Source: Terrisporobacter glycolicus ATCC 14880 = DSM 1288 (GTDB lineage Bacteria; Bacillota; Clostridia; Peptostreptococcales; Peptostreptococcaceae). Taken from it: a stretch of DNA of 64,000 nt. The notes under the pieces are model-generated. The model did no database searches. It was not told the origin of the DNA and worked only from the letters and a program-made list of their open reading frames with translations. The position numbers and the translations under genes were made by a program. This document shows positions 26,832 to 40,595 of the stretch, piece by piece (within the stretch, counting starts at the first letter, position 1; each line of letters begins with the position of its first letter). The stretch is from positions 868,001 to 932,000 of the forward strand of contig NZ_CP117523.1 of assembly GCF_036812735.1 (NCBI RefSeq), given 5' to 3'.

Positions 26832-27725
26832 ATGAAAAAATCATTACGAATTATTTTATTAATAATATTAGTTATATCATTAATTGGTTTACCTTTATTA
26901 TGGAAAAACATATCAAAAACAAGTCGAACATCAGAAAATAAGACATCTAGCAAAGATACATCAACTTACAATTATATTAATAAAGAGGGTGGAACTTTAG
27001 AAAGTAGAATTAATACTCCAGAAGGATTTACTCGAATCTCATGTGATAAAAACAGTATGGGAGAATTTTTACGTCAATATCCATTAAAAAAAGATGGCTC
27101 ACCTGTATTACTTTATAATGGAAAAGAAAAGGCCAATCAAAGTGCTCATACAGCTGTATTTGATATGCATCTTGGGGATAGAAATTTACAACAATGTGCA
27201 GACTCTGTGATTAGAGTATATGCAGAATATTTTTATGAACAAAAACAGTTTGATAAAATTAAATTTCACTTTGTAGATGGCTTCCTATGTGATTATGAAA
27301 AATGGAGAAATGGGTACAGAGTTAAGACTAATGGAAATAGCTCATCATGGGTAAAAACAAGTAAATTTGACGATTCCAAAGAATCATTTGAAAATTATCT
27401 TAATATGGTTTTTGCTTATGCAAGTACGTTATCTCTTGAAGAAGAATCTAAAAAAATTAAATTGGATGAAATGCAAATAGGGGATATTTTTATTACTGGA
27501 GGAAGTCCAGGACATGTGGTAATAGTTGTTGATATGTGCGAAAATGAAAAGGGAGAAAAAGCATTTCTATTAGCTCAAGGATATATGCCTGCTCAAGAGT
27601 TTCATATATTAAAAAGTAACAGAGAAGACAATAATCCTTGGTATTATGTGTCTGATATTAAATATCCATTTAAAACTCCTGGATATACTTTTGAAAAAGA
27701 ATGTTTTAGACAATTAGATTATTGA
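26832..27725 (+). CDS. DUF4846 domain protein, membrane-anchored or secreted
   Basis: 297 residues. A lysine-rich start and one hydrophobic helix (about 5-25) precede a Ser/Thr/Lys-rich linker and an extracellular DUF4846-type domain of about 240 residues. Conserved-looking parts are HTAVFDMHLGDRNLQQCADSVIRVYAEY, GDIFITGGSPGHVVIVVDMC and NPWYY. The GxPGHVVIVVD stretch resembles NlpC/P60-like or CHAP-like folds, but no catalytic Cys/His pair is clear. The start follows GAGGAGGGG. It is a single-gene unit ended by a terminator. The function is unknown. Confidence 0.75.
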   Translation: MKKSLRIILLIILVISLIGLPLLWKNISKTSRTSENKTSSKDTSTYNYINKEGGTLESRINTPEGFTRISCDKNSMGEFLRQYPLKKDGSPVLLYNGKEKANQSAHTAVFDMHLGDRNLQQCADSVIRVYAEYFYEQKQFDKIKFHFVDGFLCDYEKWRNGYRVKTNGNSSSWVKTSKFDDSKESFENYLNMVFAYASTLSLEEESKKIKLDEMQIGDIFITGGSPGHVVIVVDMCENEKGEKAFLLAQGYMPAQEFHILKSNREDNNPWYYVSDIKYPFKTPGYTFEKECFRQLDY

Positions 27726-27738
27726 AAAAATAAATAAT

Positions 27739-27781
27739 AAAAAATTAGTGTACCTAAATTTATAGGTGCACTAATTTTTTG
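27739..27781 (+). terminator. Terminator after the DUF4846 gene
   Basis: The long stem AAAAATTAGTGTACCTA pairs with TAGGTGCACTAATTTTT. Confidence 0.85.
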
Positions 27782-27929
27782 CAAGAAAATAACTGAGCCT
27801 TGAAAAGTAGTAGTTTAATAGTATTACTACCTTAGTGCTACTCTAAAATCATACTGAATAGACATGGAAATACAATTACAATTAAATAGTAACAAAATAG
27901 TTACAAAATTAGTAGAAGGGGGAGAATAT

Positions 27930-30900
27930 ATGAAGAGGGTATTGAAAAGGTTTATATCAGTATTAACAGCATTAATACTTACATTTTCAGCATGTTTTGT
28001 AAAAGTACCTACTGCTTATGCAGATGAAAAGAAGCCTGTAGGACACGTTACAGTAAGTATGGAAAAATTCACTTTAGGCCTTGGTTATATTATTGAACCA
28101 GTTTTGGTGCCTATATATGAAGGTGATACAGGAGCGACAGTAATAACTAGAATGATCGACGAAAATTTAGGAAAAGGTAGTTACGAATATACAGGAAGTA
28201 TAGGTGATCAATCAGGAGAAGTAGGACAATCATTCTATTTGGCAAGTGTTAAAGATAAGGATCATAGAGATGCTAAAATACCAGAATATATTCTTAAAGA
28301 ATGTGATGAACCATATGGAAGAGATAGAGAAGATTGGTTAGGGGAGTTTGACTATACTTTCATGTCAGGTTGGATGTATGCCGTTAACAATTGGTTTCCA
28401 AATTACGGATGTGGACAATATAAGTTAAAAGATGGAGACGTAATGAGATGGCAATTTACAACTTGGGGATATGGTAGCGATTTAGGGTCAACGTTTATGG
28501 GTGGAGGAGATGCACTAGTAAATCCACCAGTAAAAGACAAGTTAACTACAGCTATAGCGACAGTTAATAGCTCAGAAGAAAAAGAAAAATTACTTCAAAA
28601 TAAAGAAGTAAAAAAATCATATGATGAAGCTATGAAAGTAGCTCAAGACATGGAAACTACTGAATCAAAAGTAAAATCTGCAACTGAAAATCTAGAATCA
28701 AGTATTAAAAAATATGAAAAAGATAAAATAAACCAATCTGTTTCTAATGCAATAAAAGAAACAGGTACTTACTTATTAAAAACTGTACCAGAAGCTGGAT
28801 TTGGAACATTTAGCGGAGAATGGACTGTTTTAGGCTTAGCTAGAGGTGGAATAGAAGTACCAAATGGATACAACGAAAAATACGTTGAAAATGTAAAAAA
28901 AGTTATAGCTGAGAAAAAAGGTGTACTACATAAAGCTAAATATACTGAGTATTCTAGACTTATTTTAGGATTTTCTTCAATAGGACTAGATGCTACTGAA
29001 ATAGAAGTAAAAGATCCTAATACTAGTGAAATGGTTACTTATAATATGGTAGCACCACTTGGAGATTTTAATGGAGTTAAAAGACAAGGTATAAATGGAC
29101 CTATATTTGCTCTTATAGCTTTAGATACTAGAGGATATGAAATACCAAAAGCACCAGAGGGTAAAACTCAAACTACAAGAGAAATGCTAATAGATTATAT
29201 ATTAGGCAAAGAAATAACTCAAACATCAGGAGAAATTGGAGGATGGGCGTTAAGTGGTAATTCACCAGATCCGGATATAACAGCTATGGCCATTCAATCT
29301 TTAGCACCATACTATAATACTAATGAAAAAGTAAAATCTGCAGTAGATAGAGGAGTAACTCAACTTTCGAAATTACAATTAGACAACGGAGCATATAATA
29401 GCTGGGGAACAATGAATAGTGAATCTACAGCTCAAGTTATAGTGGCTCTTACTGCACTTGGTATAGATCCATTAGAAGATGAAAGATTTATAAAAGTAAA
29501 TAGTAAAACAGGAAAAGAAAGTAATTTATTAAGTGGAATAATGCAATTCTACAGTGAAGGTGGAGGATTTAAACACGTATTAGATATGAATACAGATGCT
29601 ATGGCAACAGACCAAGGAATGTATGCTTTAGTTGCTTATCAAAGATTTTTAGATGGCAAATCTTCACTTTATGATATGCAAGACCAAATTAATTATACAT
29701 TAGATGATGTAGAGTTATATGATGATGAAACTAAACAATTAGAAGTTAAAGGTGCACCAGGTTGTTCATTAGGTAAAATAAATTGGTCAGTAGAAAACAA
29801 AGATGTAGCTACTATATCAGATGAAGGACTTTTAACAGCTAAAAAAGCAGGAACTGCAAAAGTAAGCGCCAAAATAGGAAGTAAAACAATAACAGCAACA
29901 GTAACTGTAAAGAAAAATCCTGCTAAAATAGTAATGGAAAAAATAGATGCTTTGGGTGAAATTACTTTGGCAAAAGAAGAACAAGTAAAAGAAGTTAGAA
30001 AAGCTTATGAAGATTTAAGTGATGAGTTTAAACGAAAAGTTACTAACCTAAATATATTAATTGATGCTGAAAAAACAATATCTGAAATTAAAGAAGAAAA
30101 TCAAAAAGTGGTAGATGAATTTGTTTCGAAAGTTAATAAAATTGATTTATCTGGAGGATTTTCACAAGAAGTAAAAGGCTATGTTTTAGGATTAAAAGAA
30201 ATATATGATAATTTAGATAAATATCAAAAATCATTAGTACCTCAAACAACATTACACAAATTAACTAATAGCTTAAGTGAAATTGATAAATTAGAGGTTA
30301 AAAATCTTTTATCTATATTAGATAGTATACAAATACCTGCAACTGAAGAGGATTTAGATAAAGTAACCGCATTTTTAGCAGCATATGATGCTATGAGTGA
30401 TTCTCAAAAATCTAAAGAAGAAGTTAAAAATGCAAAAGCTAAGATAGATGAAATATTATTAGAAATTGATGAAGAAAAAGCTTATGAACAAATGGCGAAA
30501 GAACTTGCATCAGATGTGAAAAAGTTTAATACACCAATGAATAGGAAAGAATTAGAAACTGCTAAATCTTTAGTCAAAAGACATAAAGAGTTAAATGATA
30601 GAGCTAAATTATATTTTAGTGAAGACAAAGAAGCAGTAGAGAATTTAGATAAAATAAAAGTAAATATAGAACAAATAGCTACAGCAGACGAATTTGATAA
30701 CGCTATAAGAGATTATGTTGTAGATAATATTAACAGCAAAGAAAAATTGAAATCAGCAAGAGCTAAATTAGATACATATAATAAATTAAGTGATGAAGTA
30801 AAATCATATGTAACAGAAAAAGAAAAAGTTGAATCATTAAAATCTGCCATATTTAAAGCAGAAGAAAATTTAGCAAAAGCTAAGGAAGTTGATGATTTAA

Positions 30901-31574
30901 TAAATGCATTACCAGAAAAAATAACTGAATCTGACCATGGAATGGTTTTATCAGTAAAAGAAAAATATGATGCATTAACATATGATCAAAAAGGTTTTGT
31001 AGAAAATATTGATAAATTAAACAACGCATTAAGTCAAATACTAGAAAAATTTGAAAAAAAATTAGAAGTAAATGATATAAAATCTACAGATGAAGTAGTA
31101 ACAGGTAAAGGTGAAGCTGGGGCTAATATAGACATTTATGTTGATGAAATATTAGTAGGAAATGGGTCAGTAAATGAAGATGGAACTTTTGAAGTAGAAA
31201 TACCTGAATTAGAAGAAGGAAAAACAGTATCTATTAAAATGACAAAAGAAGGATATGAAACTTTAGAAGTAATAAAAACAGTTTTAAAAGGTAATAATTC
31301 AACAAATCCTGGAGATGGGAATCAAGATGATGATAATGATCAAGATAATGATAATAACCAAGGGGATGATCAAAAGCCAGACTCAGATGAAGATCAAGAT
31401 GTAGAGGATGATCAAAACCAAGGTGGAAATCAAAATAATGATAATTCAAACCAAAATTCTTCTGGAAGTGGTAGTAATGTACAAACAGGAGACCCTTCAT
31501 CAGTTGGGTATTTGGCAATGGGAATATTAGCAGTAGGTGGATTATTCTTTGTTAGAAAAAATAAAAACAATTAA
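27930..31574 (+). CDS. Wall-anchored surface protein with transcobalamin/intrinsic-factor-like domains
   Basis: 1214 residues. A signal peptide (cleavage near AYA-DE, about residue 32) leads to a DUF4430 (transcobalamin C-terminal-like) domain at about 35-165, with the hallmark GWMYAVNNWFPNYGCG and LKDGDVMRWQFT. An alpha/alpha-toroid of the prenyltransferase/intrinsic-factor type follows (about 230-580; DPDITAMAIQSLAPY, ESTAQVIVALTALGIDP). Next come a Big_2 Ig-like domain, about 350 residues of charged helical repeats, a second Ig-like domain, an Asp/Gln/Asn-rich linker, and a sorting signal: NVQTGD, one hydrophobic helix, RKNKNN. Both domains of vertebrate cobalamin carriers are present, in reverse order, so a corrinoid or other small ligand is possible. 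The start follows GGGGGAG. Confidence 0.85.
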   Translation: MKRVLKRFISVLTALILTFSACFVKVPTAYADEKKPVGHVTVSMEKFTLGLGYIIEPVLVPIYEGDTGATVITRMIDENLGKGSYEYTGSIGDQSGEVGQSFYLASVKDKDHRDAKIPEYILKECDEPYGRDREDWLGEFDYTFMSGWMYAVNNWFPNYGCGQYKLKDGDVMRWQFTTWGYGSDLGSTFMGGGDALVNPPVKDKLTTAIATVNSSEEKEKLLQNKEVKKSYDEAMKVAQDMETTESKVKSATENLESSIKKYEKDKINQSVSNAIKETGTYLLKTVPEAGFGTFSGEWTVLGLARGGIEVPNGYNEKYVENVKKVIAEKKGVLHKAKYTEYSRLILGFSSIGLDATEIEVKDPNTSEMVTYNMVAPLGDFNGVKRQGINGPIFALIALDTRGYEIPKAPEGKTQTTREMLIDYILGKEITQTSGEIGGWALSGNSPDPDITAMAIQSLAPYYNTNEKVKSAVDRGVTQLSKLQLDNGAYNSWGTMNSESTAQVIVALTALGIDPLEDERFIKVNSKTGKESNLLSGIMQFYSEGGGFKHVLDMNTDAMATDQGMYALVAYQRFLDGKSSLYDMQDQINYTLDDVELYDDETKQLEVKGAPGCSLGKINWSVENKDVATISDEGLLTAKKAGTAKVSAKIGSKTITATVTVKKNPAKIVMEKIDALGEITLAKEEQVKEVRKAYEDLSDEFKRKVTNLNILIDAEKTISEIKEENQKVVDEFVSKVNKIDLSGGFSQEVKGYVLGLKEIYDNLDKYQKSLVPQTTLHKLTNSLSEIDKLEVKNLLSILDSIQIPATEEDLDKVTAFLAAYDAMSDSQKSKEEVKNAKAKIDEILLEIDEEKAYEQMAKELASDVKKFNTPMNRKELETAKSLVKRHKELNDRAKLYFSEDKEAVENLDKIKVNIEQIATADEFDNAIRDYVVDNINSKEKLKSARAKLDTYNKLSDEVKSYVTEKEKVESLKSAIFKAEENLAKAKEVDDLINALPEKITESDHGMVLSVKEKYDALTYDQKGFVENIDKLNNALSQILEKFEKKLEVNDIKSTDEVVTGKGEAGANIDIYVDEILVGNGSVNEDGTFEVEIPELEEGKTVSIKMTKEGYETLEVIKTVLKGNNSTNPGDGNQDDDNDQDNDNNQGDDQKPDSDEDQDVEDDQNQGGNQNNDNSNQNSSGSGSNVQTGDPSSVGYLAMGILAVGGLFFVRKNKNN

Positions 31575-31590
31575 AAATTAATATATCTTA

Positions 31591-31630
31591 AAAATAAGCC
31601 GAAACATAAATTTATGTTTCGGCTTATTTT
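31591..31630. terminator. Perfect 40-nt inverted-repeat terminator
   Basis: AAAATAAGCCGAAACATAAA (31591-31610) is followed directly by its exact complement to 31630. Confidence 0.88.
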
Positions 31631-31715
31631 ATAAAATTAAAATGTTTATCTAAGCCAAAATGTTGTCTATATATTATACATAATAAAAATATTGGGTAAT
31701 TAAGGGAGATGATTT

Positions 31716-31820
31716 ATGCGAATTAGTGTTCTGTTTTTATCAGTAATAGTAATATTAATTTGTATGTCCATAGCATATATGCTTATAAGATACACTAAAG
31801 AGGTTTTAAATATTATATAA
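31716..31820 (+). CDS. Small single-helix membrane protein (34 aa)
   Basis: The ORF ATG...TAA encodes MRISVLFLSVIVILICMSIA and then YMLIRYTKEVLNII. One membrane helix covers residues 3-24, followed by a short amphipathic tail. A GGGAG ribosome site (31704-31708) sits at normal distance, and the gene falls between a strong terminator and the rRNA promoters. No family is recognised. It is short enough to be missed by annotation and resembles bacterial membrane microproteins only in general design. Confidence 0.5.
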   Translation: MRISVLFLSVIVILICMSIAYMLIRYTKEVLNII

Positions 31821-31835
31821 AAATAAAAAAAGGTC

Positions 31836-31864
31836 TTGACCAATATTTATTATGATGATATAGT
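31836..31864 (+). promoter_or_regulatory. rRNA operon promoter P1
   Basis: TTGACC (31836-31841), a 17-bp spacer and TATAGT (31859-31864), about 225 bp before 16S. Confidence 0.75.
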
Positions 31865-31918
31865 TATACATGTCCTCAAATGAGAGACAAACACCGAATA
31901 AAAAATATAAAAAAGGTG

Positions 31919-31947
31919 TTGACATAAGGTTTTGATTTTGATAAACT
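31919..31947 (+). promoter_or_regulatory. rRNA operon promoter P2
   Basis: A consensus TTGACA (31919-31924), a 17-bp spacer and TAAACT (31942-31947). The tandem P1/P2 arrangement is typical of Firmicute rRNA operons. Confidence 0.75.
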
Positions 31948-31976
31948 TAAAAAGCTGAAACAAGCAAAGAACTTTG

Positions 31977-33622
<1,646 letters not shown>

Positions 33623-33686
33623 GAGAGTTTTTTACTTTCTCATATAAATACATTAGCGGTTTTTAATCACTAATGTATCTTTACAT

Positions 33687-33762
33687 GGGGGTGTAGCTCA
33701 GCTGGGAGAGCACTTGCCTTGCACGCAAGGGGTCAGGAGTTCGATCCTCCTCATCTCCACCA
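33687..33762 (+). tRNA. tRNA-Ala (anticodon TGC)
   Basis: 76 nt with encoded CCA. The anticodon arm is TTGCC-TTGCACG-type with TGC at the middle, the T arm is GTTCGATCC, and the acceptor GGGGGTG pairs with CATCTCC using two G-U pairs. It lies in the 16S-23S spacer, as is common. Confidence 0.96.
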
Positions 33763-33911
33763 TATTTTTGTGTCATTTTATATTATAAGGGAAAAATTAT
33801 ATAAAAAAATTTTAAAAAATGGCTAAAAATAAAAATAGTACTTTGAAAACTGCATAACATTTAGTGATATGACATTATATAAAGAAGAAGATAACTTTTA
33901 AAAATATCAAC

Positions 33912-33970
33912 TTTAAGCAAAGGGATTTGTCTGAATGTATATGAAGACAAAGACTTTGGCGCTAATTTTT
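33912..33970 (+). repeat. Dispersed two-hairpin repeat in the 16S-23S spacer (copy D)
   Basis: TTTAAG, then CAAAG...TTTGTCT pairing with AGACAAA...CTTTG, then GGCGCTAATTTTTAA. It ends 7 nt before the 23S 5' end. The stem sequence differs from the other copies but still pairs. Confidence 0.65.
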
Positions 33971-33977
33971 AATAACT

Positions 33978-36874
<2,897 letters not shown>

Positions 36875-36877
<3 letters not shown>

Positions 36878-36953
36878 AATAAACCTAAAGGTTTATATCG
36901 CCAACTAAATCTTTGATTATATAATTATAAGGAAGATTTTAGTTGCTAAAAAT
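36875..36953 (-). repeat. Dispersed two-hairpin repeat directly after 23S, inverted (copy E)
   Basis: Read on the minus strand: TTTTTAGCAACTAAAATCTTC, a loop, then AAGATTTAGTTGGCGATATA, then the second hairpin AAACCT/AGGTTT and ATTTT. The stem CAACTAAA...TTTAGTTG pairs. It starts at the last bases of 23S. Confidence 0.6.
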
Positions 36954-37027
36954 AGTTAATGAAAACATTAAATGTTAGCAGTTTTGAAAGTACTAATTAA
37001 CTAATTAGTATAACAGAAACTTGATTA

Positions 37028-37102
37028 GCTGGTGTGGCTCAACGGTAGAGCAGCTGACTTGTAATCAGCAGGTTGTAGGTTCGATTCCTATCACCAGCTC
37101 CA
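37028..37102 (+). tRNA. tRNA-Thr (anticodon TGT)
   Basis: 75 nt with encoded CCA. Acceptor GCTGGTG pairs with CACCAGC; anticodon stem GCTGA/TCAGC encloses CTTGTAA, giving TGT; the T loop is GTTCGATTC. It is the last gene of the rRNA transcript, in the place where 5S would be expected. Confidence 0.96.
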
Positions 37103-37107
37103 ATAAT

Positions 37108-37134
37108 AAACTAGGCAAAAGCCTAGTTTTTTTT
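37108..37134 (+). terminator. Terminator of the rRNA operon
   Basis: AAACTAGGC (37108-37116) pairs with GCCTAGTTT (37121-37129) around an AAAA loop, followed by T residues. Confidence 0.9.
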
Positions 37135-37364
37135 GTGTGAAAAATAAAATAAAAAGGAAAAACAAATTTTAATAATTATGAAAATTTATAATTTTTAGAT
37201 TTGTTTTGGAATAAAATGGAAAAAATTTCTATGTAAATTTTTGACGAAATATGGTATTATTTATATAAAATAAAAATATTCAACAAAATATGTCGAAAAT
37301 AGAAACAACTTGACTTTAAAAAGAAAATGTTTGTTAAAAATGACATAAAAGGAGAGATTGAAAA

Positions 37365-38777
37365 ATGGGTAAACCAGATAAAAAGAAAAAATCATTTACA
37401 TTGCCATCGGCTTATACCGTGTTATTAATTATTACAGCAATAATAGCATTAGCAACACAATTTATACCAGGAGTTAAGGCAGCTAAATTTTCAGATTTAG
37501 TTATGGCACCGATAAACGGTTTAAACGAGGCTATTGAAATAGCAATATTTGTTTTATTAATAGGTGGTTTTTTAGGAGTAACAGCAAAAACAGGAGCATT
37601 AGATGCAGGAATAGGAAATGTAGTTGCCAAATTAAAAGGAAAAGAATTAATATTAATACCAGTACTTATGTTAATATTCTCTTTAGGAGGAACTAGTTTT
37701 GGTATGGCAGAAGAAACTATAGCATTTGCTGCATTAGTTACAACAACTATGATAGTTGCAGGATTTGACCCATTAGTTTCAGTAGGCACAATTATACTTG
37801 GAGCAGGTAGTGGAGTTTTAGGCTCTACTGTAAACCCGTTCTTAGTTTCAACTAGTATAGGAGCTTTAAATGGAGTAGGAATCGAAGTTAACCAGGTAAT
37901 AGTTATAGGAACTGGAGTAGCTTTATGGTTATCATCATTATTAATATCTATCTACTTCGTTATGAAATATGCGAAGAAAGTTCAAAAAGATAAAAATGCT
38001 TCAATATTATCAGAAAGAGAAATAAAAGAAGCACATGACGCATTTATAGGAAATGATAAAAGTGAAGAAGTAGTAGAATTTACTACTAAGAGAAGAATAG
38101 TTCTTGGATTATTTACTTTAACATTTTTAGTAATGGTAGCAGCAGTAATTCCTTGGGAAGAGTTTGGAGTAACAATATTTGCAAATACATCATTCTTAAC
38201 AGGATCTTCACTAGGTCACTGGTGGTTCTCTGAATTAGGTATGTGGTTTGTAATAATGGCAATTATTATAGGTGTAGTTTACAGAATGAGTGAAAAAGAT
38301 ATTGTAGGATCATTTATGGATGGAGCTGCTGATATGGTTGGAGTTGCACTAGTTATAGGTGTATCTAAAGGTATATCAGTAATGATGAGTACTACTGGAT
38401 TAGATAATTATGTACTAAATCATGCGTCATCAATGTTAAATGGAATGTCACCTATAGTATTTACAATAGCAGCATTCTTAATATATATGGTATTATCATT
38501 CTTTATACCATCAACTTCTGGTTTAGCTGGTTTATCAATGCCGATATTTGGTCCTTTAGCAGTATCTTTAGGATTCAAAGCTGAATTAATAATATCTATA
38601 TTCAGTGCAGGTAGTGGATTAGTTAACTTAGTAACACCAACAAGTGGTGTAATAATGGGAGCTTTAGCTATAGCAAAAGTAGATTATGCTACATGGGTTA
38701 AATTTGTAAGTAAAGTTTTAGTTGCAATATTTATATCATCATCAATAATCTTATGCTTAGCTATGATGTTAGTATAA
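37365..38777 (+). CDS. YfcC family carrier (DcuC-like)
   Basis: 470-residue inner-membrane carrier with 11-13 hydrophobic helices and no ATPase or PTS domain. Family landmarks are FGMAEETIAFAALV and GSGVLGSTVNPF, and near the end PSTSGLAGLSMPIFGPLA with GLVNLVTPTSGVIMGAL. YfcC proteins belong to the C4-dicarboxylate/arginine-ornithine type carriers; in clostridia they are often linked to peptidases. Here it is 120 bp upstream of an M20 dipeptidase gene, so it probably moves a peptide or amino acid. The ribosome site AAAGGAGAG fits ATG 37365. Confidence 0.88.
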   Translation: MGKPDKKKKSFTLPSAYTVLLIITAIIALATQFIPGVKAAKFSDLVMAPINGLNEAIEIAIFVLLIGGFLGVTAKTGALDAGIGNVVAKLKGKELILIPVLMLIFSLGGTSFGMAEETIAFAALVTTTMIVAGFDPLVSVGTIILGAGSGVLGSTVNPFLVSTSIGALNGVGIEVNQVIVIGTGVALWLSSLLISIYFVMKYAKKVQKDKNASILSEREIKEAHDAFIGNDKSEEVVEFTTKRRIVLGLFTLTFLVMVAAVIPWEEFGVTIFANTSFLTGSSLGHWWFSELGMWFVIMAIIIGVVYRMSEKDIVGSFMDGAADMVGVALVIGVSKGISVMMSTTGLDNYVLNHASSMLNGMSPIVFTIAAFLIYMVLSFFIPSTSGLAGLSMPIFGPLAVSLGFKAELIISIFSAGSGLVNLVTPTSGVIMGALAIAKVDYATWVKFVSKVLVAIFISSSIILCLAMMLV

Positions 38778-38840
38778 TAAAGAATTGATATTATAAAAAA
38801 CTTAAAAGAATAAATAATATAAATTAAAAAATTACAAATA

Positions 38841-38868
38841 AAAGAGAAAACTTAAATGTTTTCTCTTT
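38841..38868 (+). other. Hairpin between carrier and dipeptidase genes
   Basis: AAAGAGAAAAC pairs with GTTTTCTCTTT. Only a broken T run follows, so it is a weak terminator or an mRNA-processing hairpin that could set different levels for the two genes. Confidence 0.5.
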
Positions 38869-38897
38869 AAATCTTTTTAATTAAAAGGAGAATTAAA

Positions 38898-40355
38898 ATG
38901 AAAATAGAAAATTTACAACCAGAATTAGTATTTAATTATTTTGCAGAAATATCAAAAGTACCTAGAGGTTCAGGAAATGAACAAGGAATTAGTGATTACC
39001 TAACTAGTGAAGGAAAACGATTAGGGTTGGAAGTAGTACAAGATGAAAATTTAAATGTTTTAATTAAAAAGCCAGCTACTAAATCATATGAAAATGCACC
39101 TACTGTTATAATTCAAGGACATATGGATATGGTTTGTGAAAAAAATAAAGGAAAAGAACATGATTTCACAAAAGATCCAATAGAATTAAGAGTAGATGGA
39201 GATTACTTATATGCTACAGATACAACTTTAGGAGCAGACAATGGAATAGCAGTAGCTATGGGTCTTGCTTTACTTGCATCAGATGATATAGAACATCCAG
39301 CTTTAGAAGTTATTTTCACAGCAGATGAAGAAGAAACTATGAATGGTGCAATGAACATAAAAGGTGAATTATTTGAAGGGAAATATATAATAAACATTGA
39401 CTCAGAAGAAGAAGGAACAATAACTGTAAGTTGTGCAGGTGGTGTTACTGCAGTTGTAACAGTTGATAAAGAATATAAGGCTGTTGAAAATAAAAAATCA
39501 GCTTACAAAATAGATATAAAAGGCCTTCTTGGTGGACACTCAGGGATGGAAATAGACAAGCAAAGAGCTAACTCTAATGTGCTGATGGGCAGACTTCTAA
39601 ATCATATTTCTAATGTTTGTAATATAGAATTTGATTTAGTATCTGTTGAAGGTGGACTTAAAAACAATGCTATTCCTCGTGAGGCAGAATGTATAATACT
39701 TGTAAATAGCAATGATGAAAGTAACTTAGAAAAAGAAATAAACAATACTTTAAAAGTATTCAAAAATGAATATAAAACTTCAGATCCAGATGTGACAATA
39801 GAATTTGAAAAACACGAATCAGTATATGATAAGGCTTTAAATGATAAGTGCAAAGAAAGTATAATTGAATTAATTAATTTAATGCCAAGAGGTATCCAAA
39901 CAATGAGTATGGATATTAAAGGACTTGTTGAAAGTTCTACTAACTTAGGTGTTATTTCTAACAATGAAGAAAACTTTGTATTTGAATTTGCTACTAGAAG
40001 TTCAGTAAAAAGTTTAAAAGACGATTTAAACAATAGAATGACTTTATTATGTAATAAATTAGGAGTTAAATTAGATTTAATGGATGATTACCCAGAGTGG
40101 GAATATGCAAAAGACTCCAAATTGGAGAAAATTTGTGTGAATACATATGAAGAATTAATGGGTAAAAAACCTGAAATAGTTGCAATACATGCAGGATTAG
40201 AATGTGGATTATTACTAGATGCAATAAAAGGAGCACAAGCAATATCAATAGGACCAAACTTGTTCGATGTTCATACACCAAATGAGCATTTAGATATACC
40301 ATCAACTGAGAGAACTTGGAAATATCTTGTTGCTATATTAAAAAATATAAAATAA
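38898..40355 (+). CDS. pepD: Aminoacyl-histidine dipeptidase (PepD, M20 family)
   Basis: 485-residue cytoplasmic metallopeptidase (carnosinase-like, broad Xaa-His dipeptidase). Zn ligands appear in QGHMDMV, in the bridging Asp of LGADNGIA and in the Glu pair of ADEEETMNG. A lid/dimerisation domain sits mid-protein (GLLGGHSGMEI), and IHAGLECGLL and FDVHTPNEHLDI complete the active site. The length fits PepD. It is the second gene after the carrier and ends with a terminator. Confidence 0.93.
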   Translation: MKIENLQPELVFNYFAEISKVPRGSGNEQGISDYLTSEGKRLGLEVVQDENLNVLIKKPATKSYENAPTVIIQGHMDMVCEKNKGKEHDFTKDPIELRVDGDYLYATDTTLGADNGIAVAMGLALLASDDIEHPALEVIFTADEEETMNGAMNIKGELFEGKYIINIDSEEEGTITVSCAGGVTAVVTVDKEYKAVENKKSAYKIDIKGLLGGHSGMEIDKQRANSNVLMGRLLNHISNVCNIEFDLVSVEGGLKNNAIPREAECIILVNSNDESNLEKEINNTLKVFKNEYKTSDPDVTIEFEKHESVYDKALNDKCKESIIELINLMPRGIQTMSMDIKGLVESSTNLGVISNNEENFVFEFATRSSVKSLKDDLNNRMTLLCNKLGVKLDLMDDYPEWEYAKDSKLEKICVNTYEELMGKKPEIVAIHAGLECGLLLDAIKGAQAISIGPNLFDVHTPNEHLDIPSTERTWKYLVAILKNIK

Positions 40356-40357
40356 TT

Positions 40358-40389
40358 AAAAAGCGTCAACTTAAGTTGGCGCTTTTTTT
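40358..40389 (+). terminator. Terminator after pepD
   Basis: AAAGCGTCAACTT pairs with AAGTTGGCGCTTT (one G-U pair), then a T run. Its right arm, GTTGGCGCT, resembles the anchor of the dispersed repeat family. Confidence 0.85.
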
Positions 40390-40595
40390 GTGCACAAAAA
40401 TTATTGAAATATAAATAATTTTGAAAAAAATAATATGTCAAATAAAATTTAAATGTAAACATGATTAAAATAAATAAAAAAATAACAAAAAAATATGGCA
40501 ATTATTAAGTGATGGTGTTATACTTTGCTTAAGAAAAGTAATCATGATTACCAAAAATAAAAAATAAAAAGAAAAGGTTAAAATAGGGTGGTTAT

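Noticed and set aside
27781-27929. Possible cobalamin riboswitch before the transcobalamin-like surface protein gene
   Set aside because: The region is only about 150 nt, lacks a B12-box-like GCCACTG element and shows only a small GTAGTA/TACTAC hairpin.
36878-37027. 5S rRNA after 23S
   Set aside because: None of the 5S landmarks (for example CCGAACACGGAAGTTAAG) is present; the segment holds a repeat and the processing-stem arm.
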